From: Woeseiaceae bacterium
Lineage (GTDB): Bacteria > Pseudomonadota > Gammaproteobacteria > Steroidobacterales > Woeseiaceae
Assembly (NCBI GenBank): GCA_028277185.1
Contig: JANQGQ010000024.1
Coordinates: forward strand, 1-56,037
DNA length: 56,037 nucleotides
Direction: 5' to 3'
This document shows, one piece after another, positions 37,689 to 48,700 of this stretch. Below the pieces are notes generated by a model. The model searched no databases and was not told the DNA's origin. It worked only from the letters and a program-made list of their open reading frames with translations. The stretch's first letter is position 1. Every line of letters starts with the position of its first letter. The translations under genes were made by a program, and so were the position numbers.

Positions 37689-37719
37689 GCGGGGCTGCCT
37701 CGTGCAGCCCCGCTTCTTT
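37689..37719 (+). terminator. Strong intrinsic terminator after the TonB receptor
   Basis: Perfect 10-bp stem GCGGGGCTGC (37689-37698) with GCAGCCCCGC (37704-37713), a 5-base loop and TTCTTT after it. It ends the receptor transcript and separates it from the MoxR cassette that begins 50 bases later. Confidence 0.85.
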
Positions 37720-37770
37720 CCCAGTCGGGCACATCGACAGGGTAGAAGACTTAAGAGTGACTCAAGAGTA

Positions 37771-39468
37771 ATGACTGACAGCACAGCTCACGACAGACGG
37801 GAAAGTCTCGGCGGCAATCTCGACCGGCTCGCCGAGCGGGCCGGCGGCGTGCTGTCGAGGGCCCGGCTTACGGTTCGGGTCCGGCAGGTGCTGAGCCGGA
37901 CGGTCTCGCTGCTGTGTCTGTTCGCCTTGCCGGGTCTGCTGTTCGAGTTGCTCCGCTTCCTGGCCGGCTATGCCGCTCCCGGCCTTCGCTGGTGGCAGCA
38001 CGCTGCGCTCGTCCTCGCGTTCGCGTCGGTCTTTGCCGCCGGCTGGCTGTGGCGGGACTATCGAAGCCATCGCTTCGCGCGCGGCGCGACGCTCGGGCTG
38101 TTCGATCGTCAGCTCGGCCTCGCCAACCGTCTTGCGACCGCCGACGAGTTCATCGCCGCGCCCGGGCGGAGCGGCTTCATGGCGGCGGCGATCGATGACG
38201 CGGTCGAGCCGGCGGAACGGGCGATGCACAGTCAGGCGCAACCGATACACGTAGATCGGCAATGGCACCTGTCCCGCTGGTCGCTGGCGTCGGTGCCCGG
38301 GACGGCGGGGTTGCTGTTGCTGACTACCTGGCTGGGTGGCCTGGAGCTCGCCAATGCCGGCGGTGTTCCCGCGGGCGGCGCATCCAGTCCCGATCTGGCC
38401 GTGATCGGCACGGTCACCGAAAACCCCGCCGGCGAAACCGGCATGCGCAGTGCCGCCGAACCGTTGCGCCTGGCGCGGTCCGATGCCGATCCGGGAAACA
38501 CCGCAAGCGCCGATGCGCCGGAATCCGAAGCCGGTCACACTGCCGCTAATCCTTCCGGTCGGTCCGCGCGGCAGCAGGGTGGGGATCGGCGCTCAACGAG
38601 CAGCCAGTCTCGCGGCATGCCGTCGGGTTCCGCCAGCCGTCCCCGGGCGGCGGCCAGCGGCCAACAGGCCGCGCGCAGTAAACCATCGGCGTCCGGACAA
38701 CAAGACCGGCAAGCCGCTGCCGAGCCGCAGGCCGCTTCCGGTGAGCGTCAGGCTGCATCGGAAACGGACACTAGCAGCCCAGCGGGAGAATCCGGCAGCT
38801 CCGACAGCCCTGGCGACAGCGGTCAGTCGGGCGACGACGGTCAGGACAGCGGCGCCGAATCCGCCCAGGCACAGGCCGGTCAAGGCGAGGGCGAGGAGAG
38901 CGAAAGCCAATCGGGTGCCGGCCAGGGAGAGGAAGACGACCAGCGCGGCGAAGGCGAGCAAAGCAATGAAGGTGCCGGCGAGGGGCAACGCACCGCTGAA
39001 GGCGAAAGCCAGAATAACGGCGAGAGCGGTGGAGAACCCGATGCGCGGGCCCAACGGCAAAGCCAGGGTGAAGGCGGTCAGCCGGACTTTGGGCAACAGA
39101 GCGCCGAGGGTACCGGCGAGGGCAGGAGCTCCGGCGAAGATGTGATCAAAAAAAATCGCGGCGCGGCCAAGGCCATGCTCGCGGTACCCACGGCCGATCG
39201 CCTGATCGGCCGCCGCGGCGAAGGCCCGGAGCAAACCCGTCAGGAACAGTCGCCGCCGCTGGAAGAGCAGGTGGCGCCGGTGCCGGCCAGTGCGCGCCCG
39301 CAGCGCGGCGATCGTATTGGCACCTTGCAGCACGCCAGGGTATCGGGTTGGTCCCGCGACCTGGTCATGAGCTATTTCGACCGGCCGCAAGACGAGGCGG
39401 CGGGCGATAAAACCGAACCCACAAATACCAACACCGATACCAACGCCGGCAACGGCCAGGGAGAATAG
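37771..39468 (+). CDS. DUF4175-like membrane protein with long disordered tail
   Basis: 565-residue protein starting at ATG 37771; the frame is open upstream into the terminator, so that part is rejected. Three membrane segments lie in the first 200 residues (about 46-68, 84-104, 175-200). Between them is the pattern LGLFDRQLGLANRLATADEFI, resembling the N-terminal core of DUF4175 proteins found in MoxR/DUF58 operons. The next 250 residues are extremely biased to Ser, Gln, Gly, Glu and Ala (for example GEGEESESQSGAGQGEED) and surely disordered. It ends with a short ordered segment. It leads the MoxR cassette, with its stop 2 bases before the ATG of moxR. The function is unknown; it may be a periplasmic or membrane scaffold. 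Confidence 0.7.
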   Translation: MTDSTAHDRRESLGGNLDRLAERAGGVLSRARLTVRVRQVLSRTVSLLCLFALPGLLFELLRFLAGYAAPGLRWWQHAALVLAFASVFAAGWLWRDYRSHRFARGATLGLFDRQLGLANRLATADEFIAAPGRSGFMAAAIDDAVEPAERAMHSQAQPIHVDRQWHLSRWSLASVPGTAGLLLLTTWLGGLELANAGGVPAGGASSPDLAVIGTVTENPAGETGMRSAAEPLRLARSDADPGNTASADAPESEAGHTAANPSGRSARQQGGDRRSTSSQSRGMPSGSASRPRAAASGQQAARSKPSASGQQDRQAAAEPQAASGERQAASETDTSSPAGESGSSDSPGDSGQSGDDGQDSGAESAQAQAGQGEGEESESQSGAGQGEEDDQRGEGEQSNEGAGEGQRTAEGESQNNGESGGEPDARAQRQSQGEGGQPDFGQQSAEGTGEGRSSGEDVIKKNRGAAKAMLAVPTADRLIGRRGEGPEQTRQEQSPPLEEQVAPVPASARPQRGDRIGTLQHARVSGWSRDLVMSYFDRPQDEAAGDKTEPTNTNTDTNAGNGQGE

Positions 39469-39470
39469 TC

Positions 39471-40490
<1,020 letters not shown>

Positions 40491-40524
40491 TTGAGATGCG
40501 CGAGGGAGTCCTTGCACAAAGATC

Positions 40525-41421
40525 ATGAGCACCGCGCTGACTTTCGACGAGCTGTTCGACCCCGGTTTTCTGGCGTCGCTCACACACCTGAGCATCACTG
40601 CCCGTCGCGTTGCCGCCGGCGGTCGGTTCGGCGAAAAACTGTCGCGAGATATCGGCAGCGGCATCGAGTTCAAAGACTTCCGCCCCTACACGTCGGGTGA
40701 CGACCTGCGTCGTATCGACTGGAACATCTACAAGCGTCTCGGCCGGGTTTTCCTACGCCTGTACGAAGAACAACAGGACCTGCCCCTGTACCTGATGCCG
40801 GATCTGTCGCAGAGCATGTATGAAGAACGTGCTCTGCGCGCCAGGGCAGCGTTAAAGGCGGCACTGGCAATCGCCGCCATCAGCATGAATCAAAACGACT
40901 CGGCGGGCCTGGTGCCGTTCGGCGAAGACGTCGAAGTCATCACCAAAGGCAAATCCGGCAAGGCCAACATCATGCGCCTGGCCCGATATCTGTCTGGTCT
41001 CGAGCCGCAAGCAAAAACCGATCTTGCAAAATCGCTGGATAAGCTCGGCAGCCTGAACCTGCGTCCGGGCCTGCTGGTGATCATCAGCGACTTTTTCGAT
41101 CCGGCGGGTTTGCAACGGATTGCTGCGACACTGGCAAAAATCCGGCACCGGGTTCTGCTGATTCAGGTCACCCTCGCAACGGACGCCGATCCCGGCTTAC
41201 AAGGTGAGTTGCGCTTGCGCGACTGCGAAACCGATGAAGTTGCGGACATAGCCGTCACCCCGGCGGTACTAAAACGTTATCAAAAAGCCTACGATCGTTT
41301 CTGTGACGAACTGGCCGCGCTGGCTAAAAAACGCAAGGCCGGCTTGCTGCGCCTGGATGCGGAAGGCGACGTGGTTTTGCAGCTTGCAAGACTGTTCGAA
41401 ACCGGCAGCTTGGCGGTTTGA
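40525..41421 (+). CDS. DUF58 (VWA-like) MoxR-partner protein
   Basis: 298-residue soluble protein with the DUF58 signature FRPYTSGDDLRRIDW at about residues 52-66. A VWA-like fold with a MIDAS-type motif D93-L-S-Q-S97 follows; the later threonine and aspartate of the site are less clear. DUF58 proteins are regularly encoded right after moxR and thought to be ATPase partners. The stop overlaps within 3 bases of the next start (ATG 41424), so they are coupled. No membrane segment. Confidence 0.92.
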   Translation: MSTALTFDELFDPGFLASLTHLSITARRVAAGGRFGEKLSRDIGSGIEFKDFRPYTSGDDLRRIDWNIYKRLGRVFLRLYEEQQDLPLYLMPDLSQSMYEERALRARAALKAALAIAAISMNQNDSAGLVPFGEDVEVITKGKSGKANIMRLARYLSGLEPQAKTDLAKSLDKLGSLNLRPGLLVIISDFFDPAGLQRIAATLAKIRHRVLLIQVTLATDADPGLQGELRLRDCETDEVADIAVTPAVLKRYQKAYDRFCDELAALAKKRKAGLLRLDAEGDVVLQLARLFETGSLAV

Positions 41422-41423
41422 CA

Positions 41424-43175
41424 ATGAGTTTCGCAAACTTGTCGCCGCTGGCGGTAGCGGGCGGAATCGCTGCCTTGGCCGCAGTGCTGTATGTGCTGCA
41501 AAGGTTACGCATACGCTTTCGGGAGCAAAGGGTTGCAACCCTCTTGTTCTGGAAGGAGGCGTTGAACGAAGCGCCGGTGCGCAGGCTTACCCGCGACTTC
41601 CGTCATCTGTGGGCCTACCTGCTGATTCTCGCGATCTGTTCGCTGTTGTGGCTGGCGCTTGCCGAACCGCAGTGGCGGGACGAGGGCGGCAGCGAGTTTC
41701 ACGTGTTGCTGCTCGACGGCTCCGCCGGTATGGCGCGGCAGGGACGTTTTCAAAGTGCGGTTGCCGACCTGGAGCGCGACCTCGCGAGACTACCCGCCGA
41801 CCGGCGCCAGGTGATCTGGAGCGGCGCCGGCGCGGAAACCCTGTTGCATCCGGGTGAGCATCACCTGCTGCTGCAGGGGCGTCTGACACAAAAAATGCCG
41901 GAAGCGGTGCCGGCCTCGATTACAAGGCAGCTCGTACAACTGGCGTCGGTGCACCGCGACGAGTCCAGCGTGCAAGTCCGCATATACGGCGATGCGCCGG
42001 TGAGCGCCGCGCTACTCGCCAGTTTGCCGGCCGGCATGTCGGTGGTGAGAGGTTCCACCGATGCGAAACACAGTGCCGGCAACGCCGGTATCACGGCATT
42101 GGGCGTGGCGCAGGCAGCCAGCCGTAAATGGGGGGTCGTGGACCTGCTGTTTCGCGTGGAAGGTGACGCGGCTCAGCTTCCGGACACCGATCAGATCGTC
42201 GTTGCTATCGACGACCGGCCGCTGCCTGACGGGAGTGTGGTCGCGGACGCCGACGGTATCTCCTACCGCGTATCGGACCTGCCCGCCGACGGGGGGCTGT
42301 TGAGCGTGGCCATTGCCGATGAGGATTCCCTGGCGCTGGATAACCGGGCACAACTGCGGCTGCCCAGGCGAAAGTCGATTCGCGTGCAACTGTCCGACAC
42401 CCTGCCCGCGGCAATGGCGGCGGTGCTGCGTGCCGATGCGGCGGTGGAGCTGGTAGACAGTAACCCGGACGTTGTGATTCGCAACCAAGGTGAAGCCCTG
42501 GGTGGCCAGGTGGCGGCGTTGGAGTTTGTCGAGCTCGGCTTGCAGGACGAAGCTTTCGTTTTGGGTTATCCGGAGCGGGTGGATTCGGCCAATGGTCCAG
42601 TTGATGCCCCGGCACTGTTGCGAGCGGCGGTACAACGCCTTGGCCTGGACAACATCGACGCCACCGATCTAGCGGATACGACACAGCGCCCGGTCGAAGT
42701 TGCGATGCGGCCCGCCAGCGAGTGGACGATCAGTGTCTGGCGGGAGTTAATCGGTGACGACTACAACTTCGTCCGGACACGTTCCTTCCCGCTGTTCGTG
42801 GCCCAAAGCCTGCGCTGGCTGGCGGGTGTGGAACAATGGTATCCCTATCTGGCCGCCGGTCACCCGGTGCCGGCGCCACCTGTCGGCGACGCTCCGACGT
42901 TTGTCGATGCCGGCGGCCGGGCGCTCGACACCCTCGGCGCGGACTTCATTCCGGCGCGCGCCGACCAACTGCACCGCCTCGGCGGCGAGCCGCTGGAAGT
43001 CTCCCTGATCCACCGCGACACCACTGTCGTCCCGGCCGACAACGCTTTGCCAAGCGCCGGTCTCGGTGCCTTCGACATCGACGTCACACGCGACAGCCTG
43101 ATCTGGCTGCCGCTGTTGGCCTTGCTCGGGCTGCTGGCGGAATGGTGGCTGTATCGCAAAGGGCAAATGCCGTGA
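41424..43175 (+). CDS. BatA-like membrane protein with degenerate VWA domain
   Basis: 583 residues. It has the N-terminal BatA-type pair of hydrophobic segments (about 10-27 and 62-81) separated by a basic loop ending LLFWKEA, and a C-terminal TM (about 562-578, LIWLPLLALLGLLAEWWLY). The intervening region starts as a VWA fold (EFHVLLLDGSAGM) but the MIDAS is DGSAG instead of DxSxS, so metal binding is probably lost. The large periplasmic part (about 100-560) is mainly beta. A TTG at 41418 is a weaker start. It sits between DUF58 and the double-VWA gene. Function is inferred only from the cassette. Confidence 0.78.
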   Translation: MSFANLSPLAVAGGIAALAAVLYVLQRLRIRFREQRVATLLFWKEALNEAPVRRLTRDFRHLWAYLLILAICSLLWLALAEPQWRDEGGSEFHVLLLDGSAGMARQGRFQSAVADLERDLARLPADRRQVIWSGAGAETLLHPGEHHLLLQGRLTQKMPEAVPASITRQLVQLASVHRDESSVQVRIYGDAPVSAALLASLPAGMSVVRGSTDAKHSAGNAGITALGVAQAASRKWGVVDLLFRVEGDAAQLPDTDQIVVAIDDRPLPDGSVVADADGISYRVSDLPADGGLLSVAIADEDSLALDNRAQLRLPRRKSIRVQLSDTLPAAMAAVLRADAAVELVDSNPDVVIRNQGEALGGQVAALEFVELGLQDEAFVLGYPERVDSANGPVDAPALLRAAVQRLGLDNIDATDLADTTQRPVEVAMRPASEWTISVWRELIGDDYNFVRTRSFPLFVAQSLRWLAGVEQWYPYLAAGHPVPAPPVGDAPTFVDAGGRALDTLGADFIPARADQLHRLGGEPLEVSLIHRDTTVVPADNALPSAGLGAFDIDVTRDSLIWLPLLALLGLLAEWWLYRKGQMP

Positions 43176-43230
43176 CGCTTATGCGAACACATCTCACAAG
43201 TCGGCGTCACAACCGGACGGGCAGGTAAGC

Positions 43231-45693
43231 GTGCAGATCAGTTTCCTGAACCCGGGCTTTTTCGTGTTGCTGGCGTTGATTCCGGCGCTGTGGTTTTTTC
43301 CACGAAAACTCGACGACAAGTTTCACGGAATCCTGCGTTCGGTGTTAATGGCGCTGATCGTTACGGCGCTTGCGCAACCGATACTGCTGACACCCGGCTC
43401 GGAAAATCACCGGGTTGTGATCGTCGATCGTTCGGCCAGTTTGGACAACACCCAGCGGGCGGAGGCCGAGCGGGTACTCGCGAAGCTGACCGGCAATGCC
43501 GGCGTGCGTGACAAACTCACGATTGTCGAATTGGGTAGCCCGCTGCAAGCCGATGCCGAATCGGCAACAGCCCAAAGCCTGCGAGTCAACCGCGAGGGCA
43601 GTGAGTCTTCACTGAGCCTGGCCCTGGCAATCGCGGCCCAACAGTTTCCGGCCGGGGCCGGCGGCCGTATCACCTTGATCTCGGACGGCCTGTCCACCGA
43701 TCGCGACTGGGGCGGGATTGTCGCTCGCTTGATCGAACGTGGGCTGACGGTAGACGTCCACGATCTCGGTACGCGTGACGACGACGTTTACCCGTCGGCG
43801 CTGTATACCAACGCCGAACTACGCATGGGTGACACCGTCGAAGTGTTCGCCACCGTGATCGGCACCGGTCCGGTCACCGTCGTGCTCACCGACGGCGCCG
43901 GCAAGGAGCTGGCGCGTACGCGGGCCCACATCGAAGGGCGCGGCGACGTGGCACTGAGCTTCGAACCCGAAACGTCCGGCTTCACGACCCTGACCGCCGA
44001 AGTCGTCGCCGAGGGGCGCGACAGCAATACCCGGAACAACCGTGTAAGCGCCGGTTTTGCCGTCCAGCGACCAATCCGCGTGTTTTATCTCGCCGACCGC
44101 GTGCGTGACAGTGCCGCCTACCTGCAGCACTTATTAGGCGCCGGGTTTGTCGTCGAGTCGCCGGACGTGTCGCTGGATACCGGTGCCCCGCTGGAAAGCT
44201 ATGAGCTGGTCGTTGTCGACGACGTGCCGGCGGAATTTCTGCCGCGTGCGTTTCAGCAAAAGCTCACCAGTGCGATACGCGAACGCGGTCTCGGTCTGCT
44301 GTACGCCGGCGGGCGCCGGGCTTTCGGCGAAGGGGGTTACCACGAAACGCCGCTTGCAAGCGTCCTGCCGGTCGAGTTTCAGCAACGCACCGAAAAAAAA
44401 GAACCGACCGTGGCGCTGGCCATCATCATCGATACCTCGGGCTCGATGGGCGGTAAGCCGATCGAGCTGGCCAAACAGGTCGCCCGGCTGTCGCTGACCA
44501 AGCTCAAGAACACCGACATCGTCGGTGTCGTGGAGTTTTACGGTGCCAAGAACTGGGCCGTGCCCTTGCAAACCATGCGCAACCGCAGCCTGGTCGAACG
44601 CGCCATCGGACGCATGCACGCCGGCGGCGGCACAACCTTGTTGCCGGCGATAGAAGAGGCCTTTTACGGGTTAAAGAACGTACGCGCGAACTACAAACAC
44701 ATACTGCTGATCAGCGATGCCGGCGTCGAGGACGCCGATTTCGAAACGGTAATCGGCGACCTGACCCGGGAGGGTATCGTGCTGTCCACGGTACTGCCGG
44801 CACGCGGCGAAGACAACGCCGTCATGAGCCTGATGGCTGAGTTCGGCGGCGGCCGTTTTTATCCGGTGCCGGGGCCGTTCAACCTGGTGGAAATCAACTT
44901 TCGCAAGCCCGAGGAAACCCGGCTGCCCGCCTACAAAGCCGGCCACTACCCAATTGCGGCGCGTACCGGCAGCGGCTGGTGGGGCGAGGTCGACAGGCTG
45001 GACCTGCCGGCAGTCAGCGGCTACGTGGAAGTACAAAACCGCAGGGATGCTGACGTGCTGCTCGAAACCGAAGGCAGCGGCCATCCGTTGTTGTCGAGCT
45101 GGCGTTTCGGCCTGGGGCGGGTGACGGCGCTGATGACCGAACCGGTGGGTCCGGGCACCCGCAACTGGCAGGCCTGGGCGGACTACGGCCGGCTGTTGGC
45201 ACGAGTCATGCGACGCACTGCCGCCGATGGACAAGCCTTCGACTATCAATTGCTGCGACTTGGCGACGAGCTGTACGTGGATGCCGTGCGTATCGTGCCG
45301 GAGCAGGTCGGGCCGGCGTTACAGGTCGTGGACGGTCAACACGACGGCACCCATCTGTCCTTCGACGAAATGGCGCCCGGCTGGTTTCGCGCCAGCCTGT
45401 CTGTGCCGGCAACCGAGAACGTGCAACTGCTGAACTCGGCAAGCGACTATCAACTGATCGCAAATTCCGCCCTGTCCGCGGAGACCCAGGTGGACCCGCA
45501 GCGAGGTCTCGACCTGGCGCGCCTGGCAGGAGCCACCAATGGTGTAGTGCTGAACGGCGGAGAAACAGGTACCGACATGCTCGCGAGCTCAACTGCCTTG
45601 TCGTTGCGGAAACTGTCGCCGTGGCTGTTCTTGCTGGCGCTGCTGGTTTACCTCGGCGAGTTGTTATACCGCCGTTGGCCGACGGGGGCATGA
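43231..45693 (+). CDS. Membrane protein with two VWA domains and a GATase1-like domain
   Basis: 820 residues from GTG 43231. Two N-terminal TM segments (about 8-24, 33-53) precede a first VWA-like domain with D66-R-S-A-S70. The middle (about 285-390) resembles a class I glutamine amidotransferase-like domain lacking a nucleophile Cys (LLYAGGRRAFGEGGY, TPLASVLPVEF). A second complete VWA follows, with MIDAS D401-T-S-G-S405, then GGGTT and ISDAGVEDADF. A C-terminal TM (about 798-815) closes the protein. This order is known from membrane proteins in MoxR clusters of several phyla. The second VWA is the likely MoxR client. Confidence 0.88.
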   Translation: MQISFLNPGFFVLLALIPALWFFPRKLDDKFHGILRSVLMALIVTALAQPILLTPGSENHRVVIVDRSASLDNTQRAEAERVLAKLTGNAGVRDKLTIVELGSPLQADAESATAQSLRVNREGSESSLSLALAIAAQQFPAGAGGRITLISDGLSTDRDWGGIVARLIERGLTVDVHDLGTRDDDVYPSALYTNAELRMGDTVEVFATVIGTGPVTVVLTDGAGKELARTRAHIEGRGDVALSFEPETSGFTTLTAEVVAEGRDSNTRNNRVSAGFAVQRPIRVFYLADRVRDSAAYLQHLLGAGFVVESPDVSLDTGAPLESYELVVVDDVPAEFLPRAFQQKLTSAIRERGLGLLYAGGRRAFGEGGYHETPLASVLPVEFQQRTEKKEPTVALAIIIDTSGSMGGKPIELAKQVARLSLTKLKNTDIVGVVEFYGAKNWAVPLQTMRNRSLVERAIGRMHAGGGTTLLPAIEEAFYGLKNVRANYKHILLISDAGVEDADFETVIGDLTREGIVLSTVLPARGEDNAVMSLMAEFGGGRFYPVPGPFNLVEINFRKPEETRLPAYKAGHYPIAARTGSGWWGEVDRLDLPAVSGYVEVQNRRDADVLLETEGSGHPLLSSWRFGLGRVTALMTEPVGPGTRNWQAWADYGRLLARVMRRTAADGQAFDYQLLRLGDELYVDAVRIVPEQVGPALQVVDGQHDGTHLSFDEMAPGWFRASLSVPATENVQLLNSASDYQLIANSALSAETQVDPQRGLDLARLAGATNGVVLNGGETGTDMLASSTALSLRKLSPWLFLLALLVYLGELLYRRWPTGA

Positions 45694-45743
45694 GCGCATG
45701 TGGAATCGGAACAACCAGCCTGTTTGTCGTCCCTGCGCGCTTG

Positions 45744-45777
45744 GGCACCCACGTAAAACGTTTAGGCATCCACGTAA
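45744..45777 (+). repeat. 13-nt direct repeat pair, 21-bp period
   Basis: GGCACCCACGTAA at 45744-45756 and GGCATCCACGTAA at 45765-45777 differ at one base and are exactly 21 bp apart (two helical turns). They lie just before the preferred GTG start of the giant repeat gene, with AAAGGA following. They could be operator half-sites on one DNA face or a translational leader element. They are non-coding only if the 45791 start is right. Confidence 0.6.
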
Positions 45778-45790
45778 TAAAGGAACACGC

Positions 45791-48700
45791 GTGGTAAACC
45801 CGTTCTCGATCCTGTTGCCGGCGGTCTTGATTGCAGCGAGCCCCATCGGTCTTGCGGCCGTTGCCGACAACGGCAACGGTACACTCGTCTTGCAGGAATC
45901 CGCAGGTGCCGCCGCCGAGCCCGCCTGGGTTTCTTTTAGCGAAGCCGATCAAACCTACAACGACATAATCATCCGCGGCGTTGCCATCGAAGATCGCGTG
46001 GCCGATCTCAAAGGCGACATCAGCGGCTCCCGCATCGATCAATTACAACGGCTCTACCTGGCCAGCATGCTGCAATGGCGTCACGGCCAACGCGAGGCTG
46101 CGTTGGCCAGCGTCGGCGAAGCACTGCGGATGGGGCGTTACGGTGAGCTGCTACGCCACCAGGGACGACTGCTGGAGGCTTCCGGCAAAATCCCGGAGGC
46201 CGTCGAGTCGTATCGTGAGGCGGTCTCACTATTGTCCGGTGACACTCGTTTGAACGCCGAACTGCGCCTGGCGATTTTGCTCGCGGGCGACGACATCGAG
46301 CCGCTATTGTCGCTGGCCGAACGCAGCGGCCTGGCGTTCCGCAATCGGATTGCGATGGTACTGGCCGTGCTCGGCCATCCGGGCGCGGCGGCCGGACTCT
46401 ACACGCTGCCGCCCGATGCCTCCGGCGAACGGCAAATGCGCCACTACCTGCGCCTGACCGAATGGGCGTTGCTCGACCGGGACGTGCTCAAGGCGCAGGA
46501 CACCGCCTGGCAGGCAGTGAGATTCGCCACGATCCGCGCGGACCGTCTCTATTCGCTGGCCCTGCTGACCGAGGCGCACCGCAAGGACGACTCGCTGCCG
46601 GAGTTGATCAAAAAACTCGAAGCCGCGGAGGACCTGGGAGACAGCGCCCGCGCCTTGTGGGTGAGCCTGCTTAGGGAAACCGGGCGTACCGACGAAGCGT
46701 TGTCACTGCTCAAAGACCGTGCGGAACAAGAGACTCCGGCGGTAAAGCGCCAGCTCGTCGGTATCTATCGCGAGTCCGGCCAAACCGCGGCAATGTTGGC
46801 CGAGCTCGAACGCCTGATGACCGTGGATGCCGACGAAACCATCTGGCCGGAGAGCCTGGCGGGGCTTCATCTGGAACGCGGCGATGCGGACGCTGCCAGG
46901 GAAGTCTGGCGGGGGTTCATCGAGCAAAGCCAATTGCCGTCGGCCCTGTTGGCCGGCGCCGGCGTGATGAAACGACTGGGTTTCGACGAGCTGGCCCTGA
47001 CCGCCGCAAAAAAAGCGCAGCGCGATGTGACCGTTCTGAATCTTGCGGCACGGTTTCGCTTTGAGCTCCACATGGATCGCGGCCGCCGCGGCGAGGCGCG
47101 AGAGGTGCTGCGTGAACTGGAAGCGAGCCTGGACGCCGCCGATCCGTTCAGGAAAACCGTTGCGATGTGGTACGAGCGCCTGCAGCTTCCGGCCGAGGCG
47201 TTGCGAGTGATCGCAGATCTCGTCGATTCGGCTGCCGGACAGCACGTCGACGCCAGGCTATATTTGGCAAGGCTGCAAATTGCCGCGGGTGCGGCGGAGC
47301 AGGCGGTGGTCACGCTGATGCCGGCAATGTCCGCGGCCGTCGAATCCCAGCGCCGCCTGATCCAGACTCGGGTCATTGCGGCGGCCGCCGCGGCCGGGAC
47401 CGCGGAACAGCTCGAAACCCTGTTACACGACAAACTGGACGACGGCAGCGCCGCCGAGTCCGAAATCGAACTGCTGATCGAGATGAACATCCGCCGCGGC
47501 GACGGGGACGCGGCGCTGGCGCTGATCGATGCCGCGTACGGCAAACCCGGCGGCAACGAGGTCGAGCAACTCAAACAAACCGCGGCGCTGCACCGCGCGC
47601 TAGGTAACTGGCAGGCTTACGACGAGGTACTGGCGCAACTGGCCGAGCAGGATCCCGCAAACGCCGTGTTCCACATACGCGGGCGTATCATCAACTACAT
47701 CGACAACCTGCGTGCCCTGGCGGAAACCGACCGGGAAGTGTACGTCACGCTGATGGATTTGCTGGAAGCCTACCGAGAGGTCGCAGGCAGCGGCGCCGAT
47801 CGCGAGTTTCAGGCCGGAGTGTTGTCGATGGCGGGGCAGGGCCGTCGAGCGTTGTCGATTTATCGCGAGGTTCTGGCGGTTGATCCGTCCCGGCTGGACA
47901 ACTACCTGGCAATCGGCAACCAGCTCGCCGCGATGCGACAGACGAGCCAGGCCATCGGCATGTACCAGTACCTGGTTGAGAGTACCGAGCGTGAGGAAGT
48001 CTCCTGGGCGGCGCTGGACGGTATTCTCAATCTCGAGCCGGATCGCGAGACCTTGAGATGGGCACAACGCATGGCGCTGGAGCGCCTGGCCGCCGTGCCC
48101 GACAAGTTCGATTATTACCGCCAACTGGCCGATTTATCCGCGGATCTGGGTGACGGCCGCTTGCGGCTTTCCGCGTTACACAACGGTCTGGCCGCGGAAC
48201 CCGAGCTGAGAATGTCTACGCTGCGCGAGCTGCTGCGCATCACCAGCACCGTCCCGCAGTCGGCGGCGCCCGGGCAAACGTTGCCGCGGAGCGAGCGGCA
48301 CGTCACGTTTGGCCGGCGCCTGTTGGCGCTCGGCCTGGCCATGCCGCCCGACGTGTATCTCTCGCTGGGCAAGGCAATGGTTGACGCCGGCGACAACGAG
48401 GCGGCGCTCGAGGCCGTTACCCGGGCGGTCGAAAACACGGGTAACGACGAGCTGCTGGTTCGCGCCGCCTATATCTTTCAGCAGGCGCGAGACGAGCTTT
48501 CCGCCGATCGCCTGCTCGAAAAAGCGTTGGTCAACGATCCGACGAACCTGGACTTGATCCTGCAATTGGCCAGATCCAGCGAGCGACTCGAAGACAACAC
48601 GCGTGCCGGTGAGTTCTACTTGCGAGGACTCAAGGAGTTGTTGAACAGCCGGCAGCCCCGGGTCGAAACGCCGGCGGTCAAAACGGGTATCGCCACCGTC

